Both the position numbers and the translations under genes were made by a program. Below the pieces are notes generated by a model. That model was not told where the DNA came from. It was given only the letters and a program-made list of their open reading frames with translations, and did no database searches. 64,000 nt of DNA, taken from NCBI GenBank assembly GCA_001600355.1, contig BCJU01000002.1:620001-684000 (forward strand), given 5' to 3'. How positions within the stretch are numbered: the stretch's first letter is position 1; every line of letters starts with the position of its first letter. Positions 40,918 through 51,331 of this stretch are shown here, one piece after another. Source of the stretch: Meira nashicola. Lineage: Eukaryota; Basidiomycota; Exobasidiomycetes; Exobasidiales; Brachybasidiaceae.

Positions 40918-42648
40918 TCATTTTCCATTCGATTGCATACTCTGCATCAACGTTGCTAAACCGGACAATTGTGATGGACCTAGTTTGCTTAGAACTAAGC
41001 TAACATGAATCATTTCAGTATCATTTTGAGATGAAGGAGATTGCTGTTGTTGCTGTTGCTTGTTCGACGAGTCTTGTGACTGTTTCTCTTTCATGGCAGA
41101 AGTTGATGTGAATCCCATCAAAAGAGCAGGTTCTTGTTGATCAATCGGTGATGGCCTTGGAGCTGTGTCATATTGCTCGATGGAGACTTTAGCAGATGAT
41201 GAAGATGATGTATTTGCTTGTCTTGCTGCGATTGCTGGTAGTAGATGAGGAGCGGGAACAGGTTGAATACCTAAAGCTGACAATTGTGTCAAAGTAGACA
41301 ATGGTAAAACCAATCGAATGGGTTGTGATGGAATGACGTAAGGCGACGATTGAGCAGTAGATTCAACACCCTGCTGTTGTTGTCCTTTTGAAGTTATATC
41401 TCCGTCCACATTTGGGGCAATTCTAGGAAGAGATGGCCCGGCATTTGTGCTTTGACCACTTATTTGATCTTGATTGTCTATACTTGCATGCATCGTTGAC
41501 GTGGACATATCTGGCTGGTAATTTGTCGAAGGGGAAGGCCGAATAATTCTACCGTACTCGTCACGCTCTTTCCGCGGTCTACCCCTCGGTTTTGTAGCTT
41601 CTCGCATAGATTTCTGTTTAGCTATTTTGCTCTCTCCTTTCTTCAAAGAAACAGTTTGATATCCATTTTCGCTTGCCGAATCGCTGCTATCTATATCGTC
41701 CTCTCCATCTTCGCTCTCTTCTTCTGAACCAGATTCATCTTCAGATGCTTTTTCCGTTTCTCCCGTCAGAATAGGTAAGATAGCGCTCCAAGGAACACCT
41801 TTTGAGATCGCATCCTCACGTACTGTTCTCAAAATGCGTTGATTTTCCACCAATGCTTCCCTTTCCTCTTCCCATGCCATCTTTTCCAAATGATATCTGC
41901 TTTCTTGTGCAAATGGTGCGGGTGCTTGCACAGACTGTGCTCCTATCAATGTGCTTAGCAATCCTTTCGCACGAGAATGAATTTCCAAGTATTTTTGCCA
42001 TGCATTATCCGCTTCGGGTATGCTTGGATATTGCTTCGCGATATGTTGAATAGGAAAAGAAGTACTCTTTCTTTTTGTTTTTTTCCTTCGCTTAGCTCTT
42101 GAGATGGATGCATGGGAACTTTCTTGCTCTATATCTATCTTGTGAATAGCATCATCCTCGACATTCATTTCCTCCTCTTTTGACCTCTTCTTCGCTTGAC
42201 GATCATTGAGGATATGCAAAATATCTTCATCACGTACATGCCATACGTGATAAGGCAATAATCGTTTTACCACATCATTCGCACTCGTGAAAGCAGTCCT
42301 ATACTCTGGCTCAGAGGCGGATGATTGATCTTTTGTTAGAGCTTTCGAGAACGCTATTCGGGTTGATTGACATTGATGAACCAAAGAAGAATCAACCGTT
42401 GGAGGTAATCGACCCGCATTACGCTGTAAAGAAGAGGTTTGAATGAATTGATCTTTATTGTTCGATTTCGAAGAAGGAGGTGGAGTCGGTGAAATGGGAG
42501 AAGGTTCTGTTATTCTAGTTGATGATGTTGAGGGTGAAGCACGAATGAAAGATATGGTATTGTTGTGTCGGTCTTCCTTCTTTTTATCAATGTGAGGTTG
42601 TATCGATTGGTTCCTTGCGAGAGCCATATGACTAGATTCAGGATTCAT
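40918..42648 (-). CDS. GLTSCR1-domain protein (SWI/SNF-associated type)
   Basis: This is a single-exon protein of ~576 residues starting at the ATG at 42648 (MNPESSHMALARN). Residues ~112-140 (EPEYRTAFTSANDVVKRLLP, then YHVWHV) match the core of the GLTSCR1/BICRA domain, a subunit signature of a SWI/SNF chromatin-remodelling subcomplex in animals. An acidic Asp/Glu/Ser-rich stretch follows at ~310-335. An AT-hook-like KPRGRPRKERDEYGR lies at ~350-365. The tail is Gln/Ser-rich. The composition suits a nuclear chromatin protein. The family call rests on one short block, so it is moderate. The gene is divergent from RRP36. Confidence 0.7.
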   Translation of the reverse strand: MNPESSHMALARNQSIQPHIDKKKEDRHNNTISFIRASPSTSSTRITEPSPISPTPPPSSKSNNKDQFIQTSSLQRNAGRLPPTVDSSLVHQCQSTRIAFSKALTKDQSSASEPEYRTAFTSANDVVKRLLPYHVWHVRDEDILHILNDRQAKKRSKEEEMNVEDDAIHKIDIEQESSHASISRAKRRKKTKRKSTSFPIQHIAKQYPSIPEADNAWQKYLEIHSRAKGLLSTLIGAQSVQAPAPFAQESRYHLEKMAWEEEREALVENQRILRTVREDAISKGVPWSAILPILTGETEKASEDESGSEEESEDGEDDIDSSDSASENGYQTVSLKKGESKIAKQKSMREATKPRGRPRKERDEYGRIIRPSPSTNYQPDMSTSTMHASIDNQDQISGQSTNAGPSLPRIAPNVDGDITSKGQQQQGVESTAQSSPYVIPSQPIRLVLPLSTLTQLSALGIQPVPAPHLLPAIAARQANTSSSSSAKVSIEQYDTAPRPSPIDQQEPALLMGFTSTSAMKEKQSQDSSNKQQQQQQSPSSQNDTEMIHVSLVLSKLGPSQLSGLATLMQSMQSNGK

Positions 42649-42931
42649 TTTGACATACGAGATCAATTACTCCAATTTGATCTCAGTCTACTTATACAAC
42701 ATCCTATCGCAAATTGACCGAGTGGAGGAAGAGGTGGTATTGAGATTGGAAGAACAAAACTTCAAATATATGCTGCGCAGTGCTGGAATAGACTATGTAC
42801 AGTACTTTGCCTGCCCTTCTTGGGCTGGGCCGGCGCGTATTCGGCCCCTAGTAAAAAAAAATTTAAATATTTCGGCGAATTTTTTGAATCTTCTCTCGAT
42901 CGACCATTACTGTGTTGCATTTCTATCGACA

Positions 42932-44109
42932 ATGGGTAAGAAGAAGGCTGAACAACAGTGGGATCAATCCGGAAGCGAAGAAGAAGAAGAGTATGAACAG
43001 ATGGATAAAGATGGTGAGGGAATCGACGAATTGAATAGCCAAAGTGAGAATGAAAACCAAGAATTAGAAAGCAGATTCGCCCAATACTTGGATAGCGACG
43101 AAGATTTTGATACCGAAGAGGAGAACGAAATAGCTGAATTAAATGAAAAACGAGTCAATCATAAAGAGACTGAAAATGAAGAATTAACGCTACGTAAAAA
43201 GATTGAACGAATTCCTTTCTCTGCTCTAGCAAAAGCCAAAAGAACAATAAGACAAGGCACAGATATTTCAAATGAAGATGATCATTCGGGATCCGAGATT
43301 GATGAATTCGAAGCTGACCGAAAGGCAGAACGTGAGAAGCAAGAGAAGAGATCGATGCAAATGATTGAAAAGAGAGAGAGCAAACATGCGTGAGTTTATT
43401 AATTACATTTATCCGATTTACCCTTCTGACCAAATATAATTCCTTTTTCGACAGACCGACTGAACTATCTTCTAGGCGACCGGTTTCACGCAAACGTAGT
43501 GTAGTTGAAACAAATTCTGCAGAAAGACGAGATCCTCGCTTTTCATCTTTGAGCGCTTCAACATCTAACAAGGGCCTTTTTCGTTCTTCATATGGCTTTC
43601 TACGGGAACAACAATCAAACGAAATACGAGAATTACGAACAGCATTGTCAAAATTGAAGAAACAAGAAAAGCATCAAGCCGGACCTAAAGCTACGAGCGA
43701 ATTTGCCTTACGACTTCGTCAAGAAAGAGAACAGATCGAACAAGCTTTAAGACGTGAAGAAGGAAGGGAAAATGAAAGACAAAGACGTGAAAGAAAGGAT
43801 GAAGTTTTACGCAATGCTCAAAAAGCGATCGATGAACGTGTAGAAAAAGGTGGTAAACGTTATTATCTCAAAGAATCTGATAAAAAGAAGTTGATATTAC
43901 AAGATAAATTCGAACATCTTACCAACGGACAGAACTCAATCGATTCAACCTCATCCGCAAAGCGAAACGGTCTTCAAAGAGCTGTCGAACGAAGAAGGAA
44001 AAAGAATTCTGCAAAAGATCGTCAAATGCCTTTAGGTGGGGGAGCAAGCGGAAGCTTTGGAGACGGATCTATACAAATTCCAAAGAGGAAAAGAGTAAGG
44101 GAACATTAA
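42932..44109 (+). CDS. RRP36: rRNA biogenesis protein Rrp36
   Basis: Rrp36 is a component of the 90S pre-ribosome needed for early cleavages of pre-18S rRNA in the nucleolus. Two exons, 42932-43389 and 43455-44109, join in frame to 370 residues. The N-terminal third is acidic (GSEEEEEYEQ and similar). The conserved region follows: RRPVSRKR, RRDPRFSSLS, KGLFRSSYGFLREQQSNEI, a charged helix, then KGGKRYYLKESDKKKL and the C-terminal AVERRRKKNSAKDRQMP. That last block is the family's best signature. The ATG at 42932 gives MGKKKAEQQW. The splice joins GC to A-CCG in a 65-bp intron. Confidence 0.93.
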
Positions 44110-44164
44110 AAGGGGAAACAGATACAATTTATTGTCATCACATTTGTACATTATTCATTTCATT

Positions 44165-45640
44165 TCAACCTAGCTGGTCTGGATTATAGCCGTGAGTACG
44201 CTGCCTTAGCGATCGATGTGTAGCAGGTGCGGGTACAGAACCAGATGCTGCTGCATGTGATCGCCATGCTTCTACCGTTGGTAAGCCTCCAGGTAAAGCT
44301 TGATCTGAATGCGGCGGAGGATGTAATATGCCGGGAAAAAGGGGCGGTGCAGTTTCAAAAAAGACACCCTGTCTTTCTCCTTGTTCGGCCAATGTATCTC
44401 CTGGACCTTGAACTTGCACAAGCCCTTCATCATTGTTGATAGAAGGATTTTGGGTGCCATGACTTTGTTGTGCAAACGTTTGATCTTCAACAATTTCCTT
44501 TTTATGCATATGTCGAGGAATTAGATTTGGTAAAGTGAGAGTCCAATACTTTGGCCAAACAAAACGATCATGAATGTAATTTCGTACTCTTCCTATAAGC
44601 AATTGTTCAATCTTTGGAAGGTCTTGCAACTTTGCCCTTGAGCCTACCAAAGATGAAGCAGATGCATCAAGTGTAAAATCAGGATGTAAAGAGAAGTGTA
44701 ATTCATGTCGACTTCTTGGAGGTTCAATTTTGGGTATTGCAGAAGGAATAGGAGACGCTTGATTGGATGAATTGGAAAAAAGTTCGATCGCTATAGTACC
44801 CGAAAAACGCTCGATAGTCAAACCAAGAGAAAGCGGCAAGACTGCAAATCGAGGTCTTGGAAAGTTTATTAATAATTTTGTCTCGATTGCCAATGACATA
44901 CAATCAGCATAATCAATATCCAATTCGATTCGCATTCTTCCCATATCATCTGCTGGCCTTACTTTTGCATTTGAAAAGATCGGATAAGCATCTCCGAATT
45001 CAACTTGAGTAACTTGAATAGGATCTAAAAATGTCATTCCACGTCCAACAGTATTTAAATTTAAAATTTCTTCCATCCAATCTCTCGCCGTTCTTTGCAA
45101 ATTCGTCTCTTCTTTCTCTTCATTACCATCAATCTTCTTTGCTCCCTTTCCGACTTCTCTTTCTTCTTCTTGATCATGAGACCATCCGCCCGCTTGAATA
45201 TCTTGTCTATAACCTGCAAGAGCTTGTGCTACTATCACATTAATCCAATCAATCGATTCGCTTGCATGACTATCCATTTCATAGTGTACTTTATTCATAA
45301 TATCTGCCATCAATCTTGGAACGTCTGCTTCCCTATCTTTCATTCTAGTAGAAAGAGAAACATCTTTTAATGTCGAACTTGAAGACAAAAGACCACTTTT
45401 TCGATTTTTTGAAGTTCTAATGGGTATATGAGAAGGTCTTTTAATACGTTTTTGAGATGATGATTTTGAATCTTCAAAGATGATATAACGAATGGCAAAG
45501 AGAGCAATAATGATTACGCTTAATTGACCAGCTAGAAATCCTTGAGCAAAAGTGAATCGAAAACCAAAAAATGAAGAAGGTTGTTGTTGATGAGCATTTT
45601 GATAGCCATCAAAGGTATTTGATTGACCATTGGAGGTCAT
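44165..45640 (-). CDS. MMM1: ERMES subunit Mmm1
   Basis: Mmm1 is the ER-anchored subunit of the ER-mitochondria encounter structure, moving phospholipids between the organelles through its SMP domain. The single-exon product is 491 residues. A single membrane helix near residues 28-50 (FAQGFLAGQLSVIIIALFAI) is preceded by a short lumenal N-terminus. The SMP domain follows from ~residue 115 and includes ESIDWINVIVAQALAGYR, LDPIQVTQVEFGDAYPIFSN, MRIELDIDYADCMSLAIETK, LINFPRPRFAVLPLSLGLTI and the end block IHDRFVWPKYWTLTLPNLIP. A Pro/Gly-rich tail of ~100 residues is longer than in yeast Mmm1. The gene runs tail-to-tail with RRP36. Confidence 0.95.
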   Translation of the reverse strand: MTSNGQSNTFDGYQNAHQQQPSSFFGFRFTFAQGFLAGQLSVIIIALFAIRYIIFEDSKSSSQKRIKRPSHIPIRTSKNRKSGLLSSSSTLKDVSLSTRMKDREADVPRLMADIMNKVHYEMDSHASESIDWINVIVAQALAGYRQDIQAGGWSHDQEEEREVGKGAKKIDGNEEKEETNLQRTARDWMEEILNLNTVGRGMTFLDPIQVTQVEFGDAYPIFSNAKVRPADDMGRMRIELDIDYADCMSLAIETKLLINFPRPRFAVLPLSLGLTIERFSGTIAIELFSNSSNQASPIPSAIPKIEPPRSRHELHFSLHPDFTLDASASSLVGSRAKLQDLPKIEQLLIGRVRNYIHDRFVWPKYWTLTLPNLIPRHMHKKEIVEDQTFAQQSHGTQNPSINNDEGLVQVQGPGDTLAEQGERQGVFFETAPPLFPGILHPPPHSDQALPGGLPTVEAWRSHAAASGSVPAPATHRSLRQRTHGYNPDQLG

Positions 45641-45951
45641 ATCGAGATATTTGTATACATTCGCCTACGTTGACCTTCACCAACTTTTTTTTAATGCAAA
45701 GAGTTGAGAAGGAAGATGTCGCTTCTTCTTTTTCGGCTACGATTATGTTAGCGCCATATCGCGCGGCGAAAAAGTGTTATTTATTTATTAGTACAAGGCG
45801 TTATGGCAGTTCCTGAAATCGTGTTCTAGTGCAAAGTGATTCTCGACAGTCGGCATACTATCAACAGTATACTTAAATGAAGGGGATCGATCATGGCATT
45901 GAATTGGGGGTATCTATTTTTACAATCTTTTCAACTTGAATCACAATCAAA

Positions 45952-46494
45952 TCACCTCTCTTCTTTCGGTTCTGGTGGCTGAAAGATCATATTAGATGTA
46001 CCTTCTGCATTGAGCCTCCTTCTTTTTCCATTTGTGAAATCCTCTTCTTCTTCTCTTGTCTGATTTGTTTCAATCTTTGTGTTTTCTCGATTCACCATTT
46101 TTGCTGCTTTCTTTTTATCACGTTTTGCCCTATTCTTGTTCGTCTTTTGTTCGACGGCAAATTGTAATTCTTTTTGACGATTTTGATATTCTTTCTCTCG
46201 TTTTTCCTTTTCAGCAACTTCTTCCATCAACTTTATCCTTTCATATTCCCTTCTTCTACTATGCTTATAAACGTGAAATTCTCCACTTCCAGCACCAGCA
46301 CTACTTCCGCTAACATTTTTCATAATCTCCCTTGGTGGTCGAAGTGTTTTCTCATTTTGTTGTGTTATAGCGATTGGTTTATCCGGATTGGCTAATAACT
46401 TTTCCAATTTTGCAGCTTGTTGTTCATGAGCTGTTAAGCCTTTACGTTTTTTAGAAGTACGATGATCAGATGATGCAATTGTTGAATTAGACAT
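45952..46494 (-). CDS. PRKRIP1: PRKRIP1 homologue (spliceosome-associated)
   Basis: PRKRIP1 is a conserved helical protein found in catalytic spliceosome structures; in animals it was first described as a PKR-interacting protein. The single-exon, 180-residue product carries the family signature LRPPREIMKNVSGSSAGAGS then GEFHVYKHSRRREYER. A long charged helix follows (EKREKEYQNRQKELQFAVEQ and KNRAKRDKKK). The C-terminal ~45 residues are unstructured and end FQPPEPKEER. Length is close to the human protein (184). The gene is divergent from the kinase gene that follows. Confidence 0.9.
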   Translation of the reverse strand: MSNSTIASSDHRTSKKRKGLTAHEQQAAKLEKLLANPDKPIAITQQNEKTLRPPREIMKNVSGSSAGAGSGEFHVYKHSRRREYERIKLMEEVAEKEKREKEYQNRQKELQFAVEQKTNKNRAKRDKKKAAKMVNRENTKIETNQTREEEEDFTNGKRRRLNAEGTSNMIFQPPEPKEER

Positions 46495-46862
46495 GATGAT
46501 AGCGATGATGATGTATGTACTTATGTATTTACATGAGCAGTTTTGTCAAATTTTGTAAAAATCCTCTCTCCACACACACACACAAAAATAAAGTACGCGT
46601 CTTCAACCGTTCAGATCGAACAACACCAACACCAAGAAAGCCTAAAGGGGTTCAGACCAGAACTTTAATGAAAAAAGGTTTGGGGATGATAGCAACGCCA
46701 ACGTCTCCTTATTCTGTTTCACTAATACCGTAACTTATATTGTAGAACGAAAATCATCAAACAGTTTGGATATTCACAAACGAACAATCGCCTCTTTTAT
46801 ATGACGACTGTAGGCATGCATACATTCGGTCTCATTTCTAACTATTGAGATGCTAATTCAAG

Positions 46863-49800
46863 ATGCCTTTACATATTTCACCTTCCACTAATTCAACAAC
46901 TTTTTCCAATGATGGATCTCGTCATGATCAAAGATCTCCAAGCGGAAATCATTCATCCGCCCTTCGTGTTGGACATTTTCAATTGGGGGACAGCCTCGGC
47001 AAAGGCGCTTTTGGATCGGTTTACAGAGGATTGAATTGGATGTCTGGTGAAACTGTGGCTGTAAAGCAAGTCCGACTTGGCAATATGCCACAAGGAGAAT
47101 TGAGAGAAATTATGGCGGAGATCGATCTTTTNAAAAACTTAAAGCATCCAAACATTGTAAAATATAAAGGCTCTGAAAAGACGAGGGAATATTTGTTCAT
47201 CATTCTAGAATATTGTGAGAATGGTTCTCTACAGCATATATGCAAACGATTCGGCAAATTTCCTGAAGGTTTGGTGGGGGTATATATATCTCAGATTCTA
47301 GAAGGTTTGATCTACTTACACGACCAAGGTGTTATTCATCGTGATATCAAGGGCGCCAATATTCTAACAACAAAGGATGGAAGCGTTAAATTGGCTGACT
47401 TTGGCGTAGCAACAAAGGCGGGCTCTTTGGTGGGAAATAATGCAGTAGTAGGAAGCCCATATTGGATGGCCCCAGAAGTGATTGATCAAAGTGGTGCAAC
47501 AACTGCAAGCGACATTTGGAGTGTGGGATGTGTGGTGATCGAATTATTGGAAGGTAAACCGCCCTATCATCAATTAGATCCAATGCCTGCTCTCTTTCGC
47601 ATCGTTCAAGATGACTGCCCGCCTTTACCTGAAGGTGCTTCTCCCGTTGTTAAAGACTTCTTGCTTCATTGCTTCCAGAAGGACGTAAACTTACGTGTTT
47701 CTGCGAAAAAGTTATCAAAGCATCCTTGGATGGTTTCTGCAAGAAGACAATTAGAGCAAATGCGAAATGGTGGATCGATTCGTGGTCATGCAGAAGCTGT
47801 CAAGACAGTCAAAGAATGGAATGAAGCAATAAATGAATCAAATCATCCTATCACCCAATCACGCGATAGCAAAGGTGTTGGATCTCAGTCTAACACATCC
47901 GCAAGAAAGGATGTTCAGAGGGCCGCTAATTTCCAGCATCGCTCTGCAACAGGTGCTGCACCACAGAAAGCTTCCGAAAAGCCAGATATCAAAAGGATAA
48001 AAGGAGGGATCGTCGATCTTCGACAACCTTTGGCAACATCAGTTCTCGACACCAATCGTTCTTTGCCTGTGCATTATCAAGTCGAGCAGGATAATGATAA
48101 TTGGGACAGCGATTTCGAAGGAGGGATTACAACGACAAAGCTTGCTGCTTTGGATAGGCAACACGGTGAAACAAGGAGAAAATCCATTACGGAAGCTGTG
48201 GATGCTGAAGTTGAGGAGGAAGATAATGGGGCGACCATACGACCTTTACGAATCAGTTCGTTCGCCACTCCGAGTTTGAGTGTCACCTTGGACTCGCATA
48301 AAGAACAAGAGGAAGATTATTCCGATCTAATGCCTAGTGGCGAAGATGAAAAGTACGATGAGCGCTTTGCACTTTTTCAACGTGAGCAAGAGCGGGATGA
48401 TCGTTCGGCAAAGCGACTTTTGCACCCAAGCGATCTCAAAGGTAATTTAGCAAACCAAGCAGATGAAGGTAGAGACAGAAGTCTAGAGATACAAAGCAGG
48501 GCTTCCAATGAGACAGGAGAAACTTACTTCAAAGATCGTCAAGATAGTCGTACGAGCTTGAACAAATACTCAGAGCAGGGCAATGACGAAGATTATTCCG
48601 ATTTGATGATGGAAGATGAAGAAGAGGAAAACAACAAGCTCTTGATGCCTTTGAGATTGGTCAATAGACAATCAAGCAAGTCTTGGATGGCAGAAGAGGA
48701 TGCAGAAGAAGATCCGTTCCTGGAGATCGAAAAGGATAGCCTTGCCGCTTCCGCTGATCTAGAAGCAAATATAGCTCGTGATAAGCACGCACGCATGTCC
48801 GCTCATGTGTTAGAGTTGTTTGAGCATCTGTCCGTTAAGACGACGGAAGATGAGTTGATCAAGACTTGCGATGAATTGGAACTCATTCTGACGGAACAAC
48901 CAGACATGAAGGTACAAGCACTGGCTGCTCATGGAGCTTTGACAGTGATTGAGCTATTAGAATCTATCCAAATACGCGATATAATAAGTCGACTGCTCGG
49001 GTTGTTGAATGTCGTTATCTTTGAAGATGTTCAAGCACAAGAAAATTTATGCTTAATCGGCTCAATCCCCGTTGTGATGCCATTTTGCTCAAAAAAGTAT
49101 CCGCACCACGTTCGTATAGAAGCTGCTCATTTCATCTTCAGTATGTGCTCAACGTCTACATTGACGCTGCAATTTGTTCTAAGCTGTAGAGGCTTGAAAA
49201 CTCTCGTGGAACTGATTGATGAAGATTACACACAACAAAGGGATCTCGTATGGCTCGGGGTTGCTTGTGTGAACGCTGTTTTGGAATTACAAAGCCCAGC
49301 GTCCAGAAATGACTTTTGCAGAATGTTGGCAAAAGAAGGACTTTTGGAACCTCTTTCTGGCGCATTGTTGAATGTGTTGGAGGATCAAGATGAATATGAA
49401 GAGGCAAATTCGGCAAAAGAACATATTCTGCAAACCATGTTCATCTATTCATCATCCGATTCTTGGATGAAGCAACAATTGGCAACCCGCATCGTGCTAA
49501 GACGTCTTTTGCAAGCCTTGAAACGACTTGAAACCAATGCATTAGTACAACTTCTCAAAGTGCTGAAAAATTTGAGCATGAGTCCTGTTTTGTTGGATGA
49601 AATTGAGAATTGCAATGCTATCGAAGTGCTTGTCAATATTTTAGCAAGCCATCACGAAGGAAGATTGGGAACAGAGATCTCAAATCAGATTCTCAATTCG
49701 ATGTACAATCTATGTCGTTTAAACGTTCGCCGACAAGAAGAAGCGGCTCAAGCAGGCTTAATTCCGCACCTTTTACGAGTTGCAAAAACAGCGTCTCCGC

Positions 49801-50690
49801 TCAAACAGTTTGCTTTACCCATACTTTGTGATATGGCTCAAGGTGATAAATCGACAAGAAAGCGCTTGAATCAACAATGCGGACTAGGTTTCTTCTTGGA
49901 ACTTTTGGAGGATCCAAATTGGCAATTGCAATCGTTAGAGAGTATTTGTGTTTGGCTTCAAGGTGATCTGGCAAGGGTGGAGGAATACCTTCTTCGTCCG
50001 AATTCAGTTCAAGCACTAATGTTTGTTTTCGTATCATCCAAACTGCGACCGTTAGAGAACCTGTTGGAGACGTTTTTGAAGATTTTTAGGATGAGCAATA
50101 GTATCACTTTGGCTTTAGGGAAACAGTCTTTATTCCTTAAACGTTTGACGGACCGACTACAAAGTTCAACAAAGGCAATCGTTCGTTTAAATTTACTACG
50201 GATCAGCAAAGCGATCTGCGACAGCCATCCAGATGTACAGCTTCTTATGCGTGAATTTGGACTTGTACAAATGATCGAAACTCTATCGCACAACGATCCC
50301 GCAATTCTCGTGAAAGAGTTAGCAAGAGAGATTGTTTTACAGCTACAAAAACCTTCTTCAATGCCATCGCTGAAAGCTAAAGATGCACAACGAACAGTAA
50401 GAAGAGCAGCTTCCGAAACCAACGTCAGCAAAAATCATACTAAAAATCATACGTCTCCTACTTCTCCTTCACCAATTCAAAGGAATGTCTTGACTTTGAA
50501 TCAGCGTAGGACGCCTCCAGCCTCTTCGATTTCAATGACAGACAAACAGGTTGAATCAAATCGAGTGAACAATTCTAATTTACAACCTAAAGCACTTCAA
50601 CTTTCAAAAACGGAGCCTATGCCGCCTTCACTAACGCCACCAAGGACGTCTTCCGTCAGAAGACATGAAAATCGTTCTCAACGGAACTAG
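46863..50690 (+). CDS. sepH: SepH/Cdc7-type septation kinase
   Basis: This is a single-exon, 1275-residue Ser/Thr kinase of the Cdc15 (budding yeast)/Cdc7 (fission yeast)/SepH group, which acts in the septation-initiation or mitotic-exit network at spindle poles. The kinase domain occupies residues ~38-292. It has the Gly loop GKGAFGSVYRG, VAVKQ, the catalytic HRDIKGANIL, ADFGVATK and GSPYWMAPE. A ~300-residue acidic, unstructured linker follows, with two DYSDLM(P/M) repeats. From ~residue 640 an armadillo/HEAT-like helical region begins (ELFEHLSVKTTEDELI onward) and runs to ~1180, as in SepH/Cdc7. An unresolved base at 47132 makes one residue uncertain in the kinase domain, near KNLKHPN. Confidence 0.93.
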   Translation: MPLHISPSTNSTTFSNDGSRHDQRSPSGNHSSALRVGHFQLGDSLGKGAFGSVYRGLNWMSGETVAVKQVRLGNMPQGELREIMAEIDLXKNLKHPNIVKYKGSEKTREYLFIILEYCENGSLQHICKRFGKFPEGLVGVYISQILEGLIYLHDQGVIHRDIKGANILTTKDGSVKLADFGVATKAGSLVGNNAVVGSPYWMAPEVIDQSGATTASDIWSVGCVVIELLEGKPPYHQLDPMPALFRIVQDDCPPLPEGASPVVKDFLLHCFQKDVNLRVSAKKLSKHPWMVSARRQLEQMRNGGSIRGHAEAVKTVKEWNEAINESNHPITQSRDSKGVGSQSNTSARKDVQRAANFQHRSATGAAPQKASEKPDIKRIKGGIVDLRQPLATSVLDTNRSLPVHYQVEQDNDNWDSDFEGGITTTKLAALDRQHGETRRKSITEAVDAEVEEEDNGATIRPLRISSFATPSLSVTLDSHKEQEEDYSDLMPSGEDEKYDERFALFQREQERDDRSAKRLLHPSDLKGNLANQADEGRDRSLEIQSRASNETGETYFKDRQDSRTSLNKYSEQGNDEDYSDLMMEDEEEENNKLLMPLRLVNRQSSKSWMAEEDAEEDPFLEIEKDSLAASADLEANIARDKHARMSAHVLELFEHLSVKTTEDELIKTCDELELILTEQPDMKVQALAAHGALTVIELLESIQIRDIISRLLGLLNVVIFEDVQAQENLCLIGSIPVVMPFCSKKYPHHVRIEAAHFIFSMCSTSTLTLQFVLSCRGLKTLVELIDEDYTQQRDLVWLGVACVNAVLELQSPASRNDFCRMLAKEGLLEPLSGALLNVLEDQDEYEEANSAKEHILQTMFIYSSSDSWMKQQLATRIVLRRLLQALKRLETNALVQLLKVLKNLSMSPVLLDEIENCNAIEVLVNILASHHEGRLGTEISNQILNSMYNLCRLNVRRQEEAAQAGLIPHLLRVAKTASPLKQFALPILCDMAQGDKSTRKRLNQQCGLGFFLELLEDPNWQLQSLESICVWLQGDLARVEEYLLRPNSVQALMFVFVSSKLRPLENLLETFLKIFRMSNSITLALGKQSLFLKRLTDRLQSSTKAIVRLNLLRISKAICDSHPDVQLLMREFGLVQMIETLSHNDPAILVKELAREIVLQLQKPSSMPSLKAKDAQRTVRRAASETNVSKNHTKNHTSPTSPSPIQRNVLTLNQRRTPPASSISMTDKQVESNRVNNSNLQPKALQLSKTEPMPPSLTPPRTSSVRRHENRSQRN

Positions 50691-50984
50691 GATGCTGAAT
50701 ACAAAAAAATGTATGTTATCGATGTATTATTTCATTTATTTTGTTATTTGCGAATAAGTTTTCAAATTACAAATGTGTACCTATACAATCTATACCACAT
50801 CGAGGAATAATGCAAATCAACTATCATAGTTTGAGAGATGTGTATTTTTTACGAACCTACTATTTAAGCAGATGTTGATAACCAATCGTATCGAACAAAT
50901 GTATCCACACTTGCATGATCTGCTATGCCCGAGAGCCAAGAATGTGCTTCCATCCAAGACCATAACTTGATCATTGGGAAATGG

Positions 50985-51185
50985 AGGTGGAATGGTGAGC
51001 GCCTGTAATTCATGCGATCGCTCATTCCATATGTACTCCGAATGTGACCATCGCAAGGATTTGGGAATGGTAATAGGGTTCCAATTAGAAGGATAGACCG
51101 TGGTATTGGTATGCGTACAGTACGGGGTATCAATTTGGCGAGGGGAATACTGTTACGAAAAGTTGATCTTTCAAATCTTTACTGA
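50985..51185 (+). pseudogene. Fragment of a second mitochondrial uS5 gene
   Basis: Read on the + strand, this stretch contains the 3' end of the uS5m gene at 5.6-6.7 kb. CCTGTAATTCATGCGATCGC corresponds to the PPVIHAIA segment. After a deletion of ~60-70 bp and a frameshift, the sequence reads GFGNGN, then RRIDRGIGMRTVRGINLARG and LSNLY-stop. This parallels RRVDRGVGMRTVRDIELARG and LSNDS-stop of the intact gene. Some similarity continues into the 3' flank to ~51240. The fragment lacks the whole N-terminal domain and cannot be functional as uS5m. It lies between the SepH-type kinase and RFC5 genes. Confidence 0.85.
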
Positions 51186-51331
51186 ATGACCGTGAACGTG
51201 TGCTTTATGTATATTAATCATCGTTTGAATATCTCGATTGAGGATCTCGTTTAGTTTTTGTTATTGTACATGTATGTCTATTTGTGTTACAGGGAAATAT
51301 CGTTGGATGCACCTACCACCAGAAAAAGAAA

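Noticed and set aside
50864..51133. Minus-strand frame opposite the uS5m fragment
   Set aside because: It is the antisense reading of the uS5m-derived pseudogene; the homology is on the plus strand.
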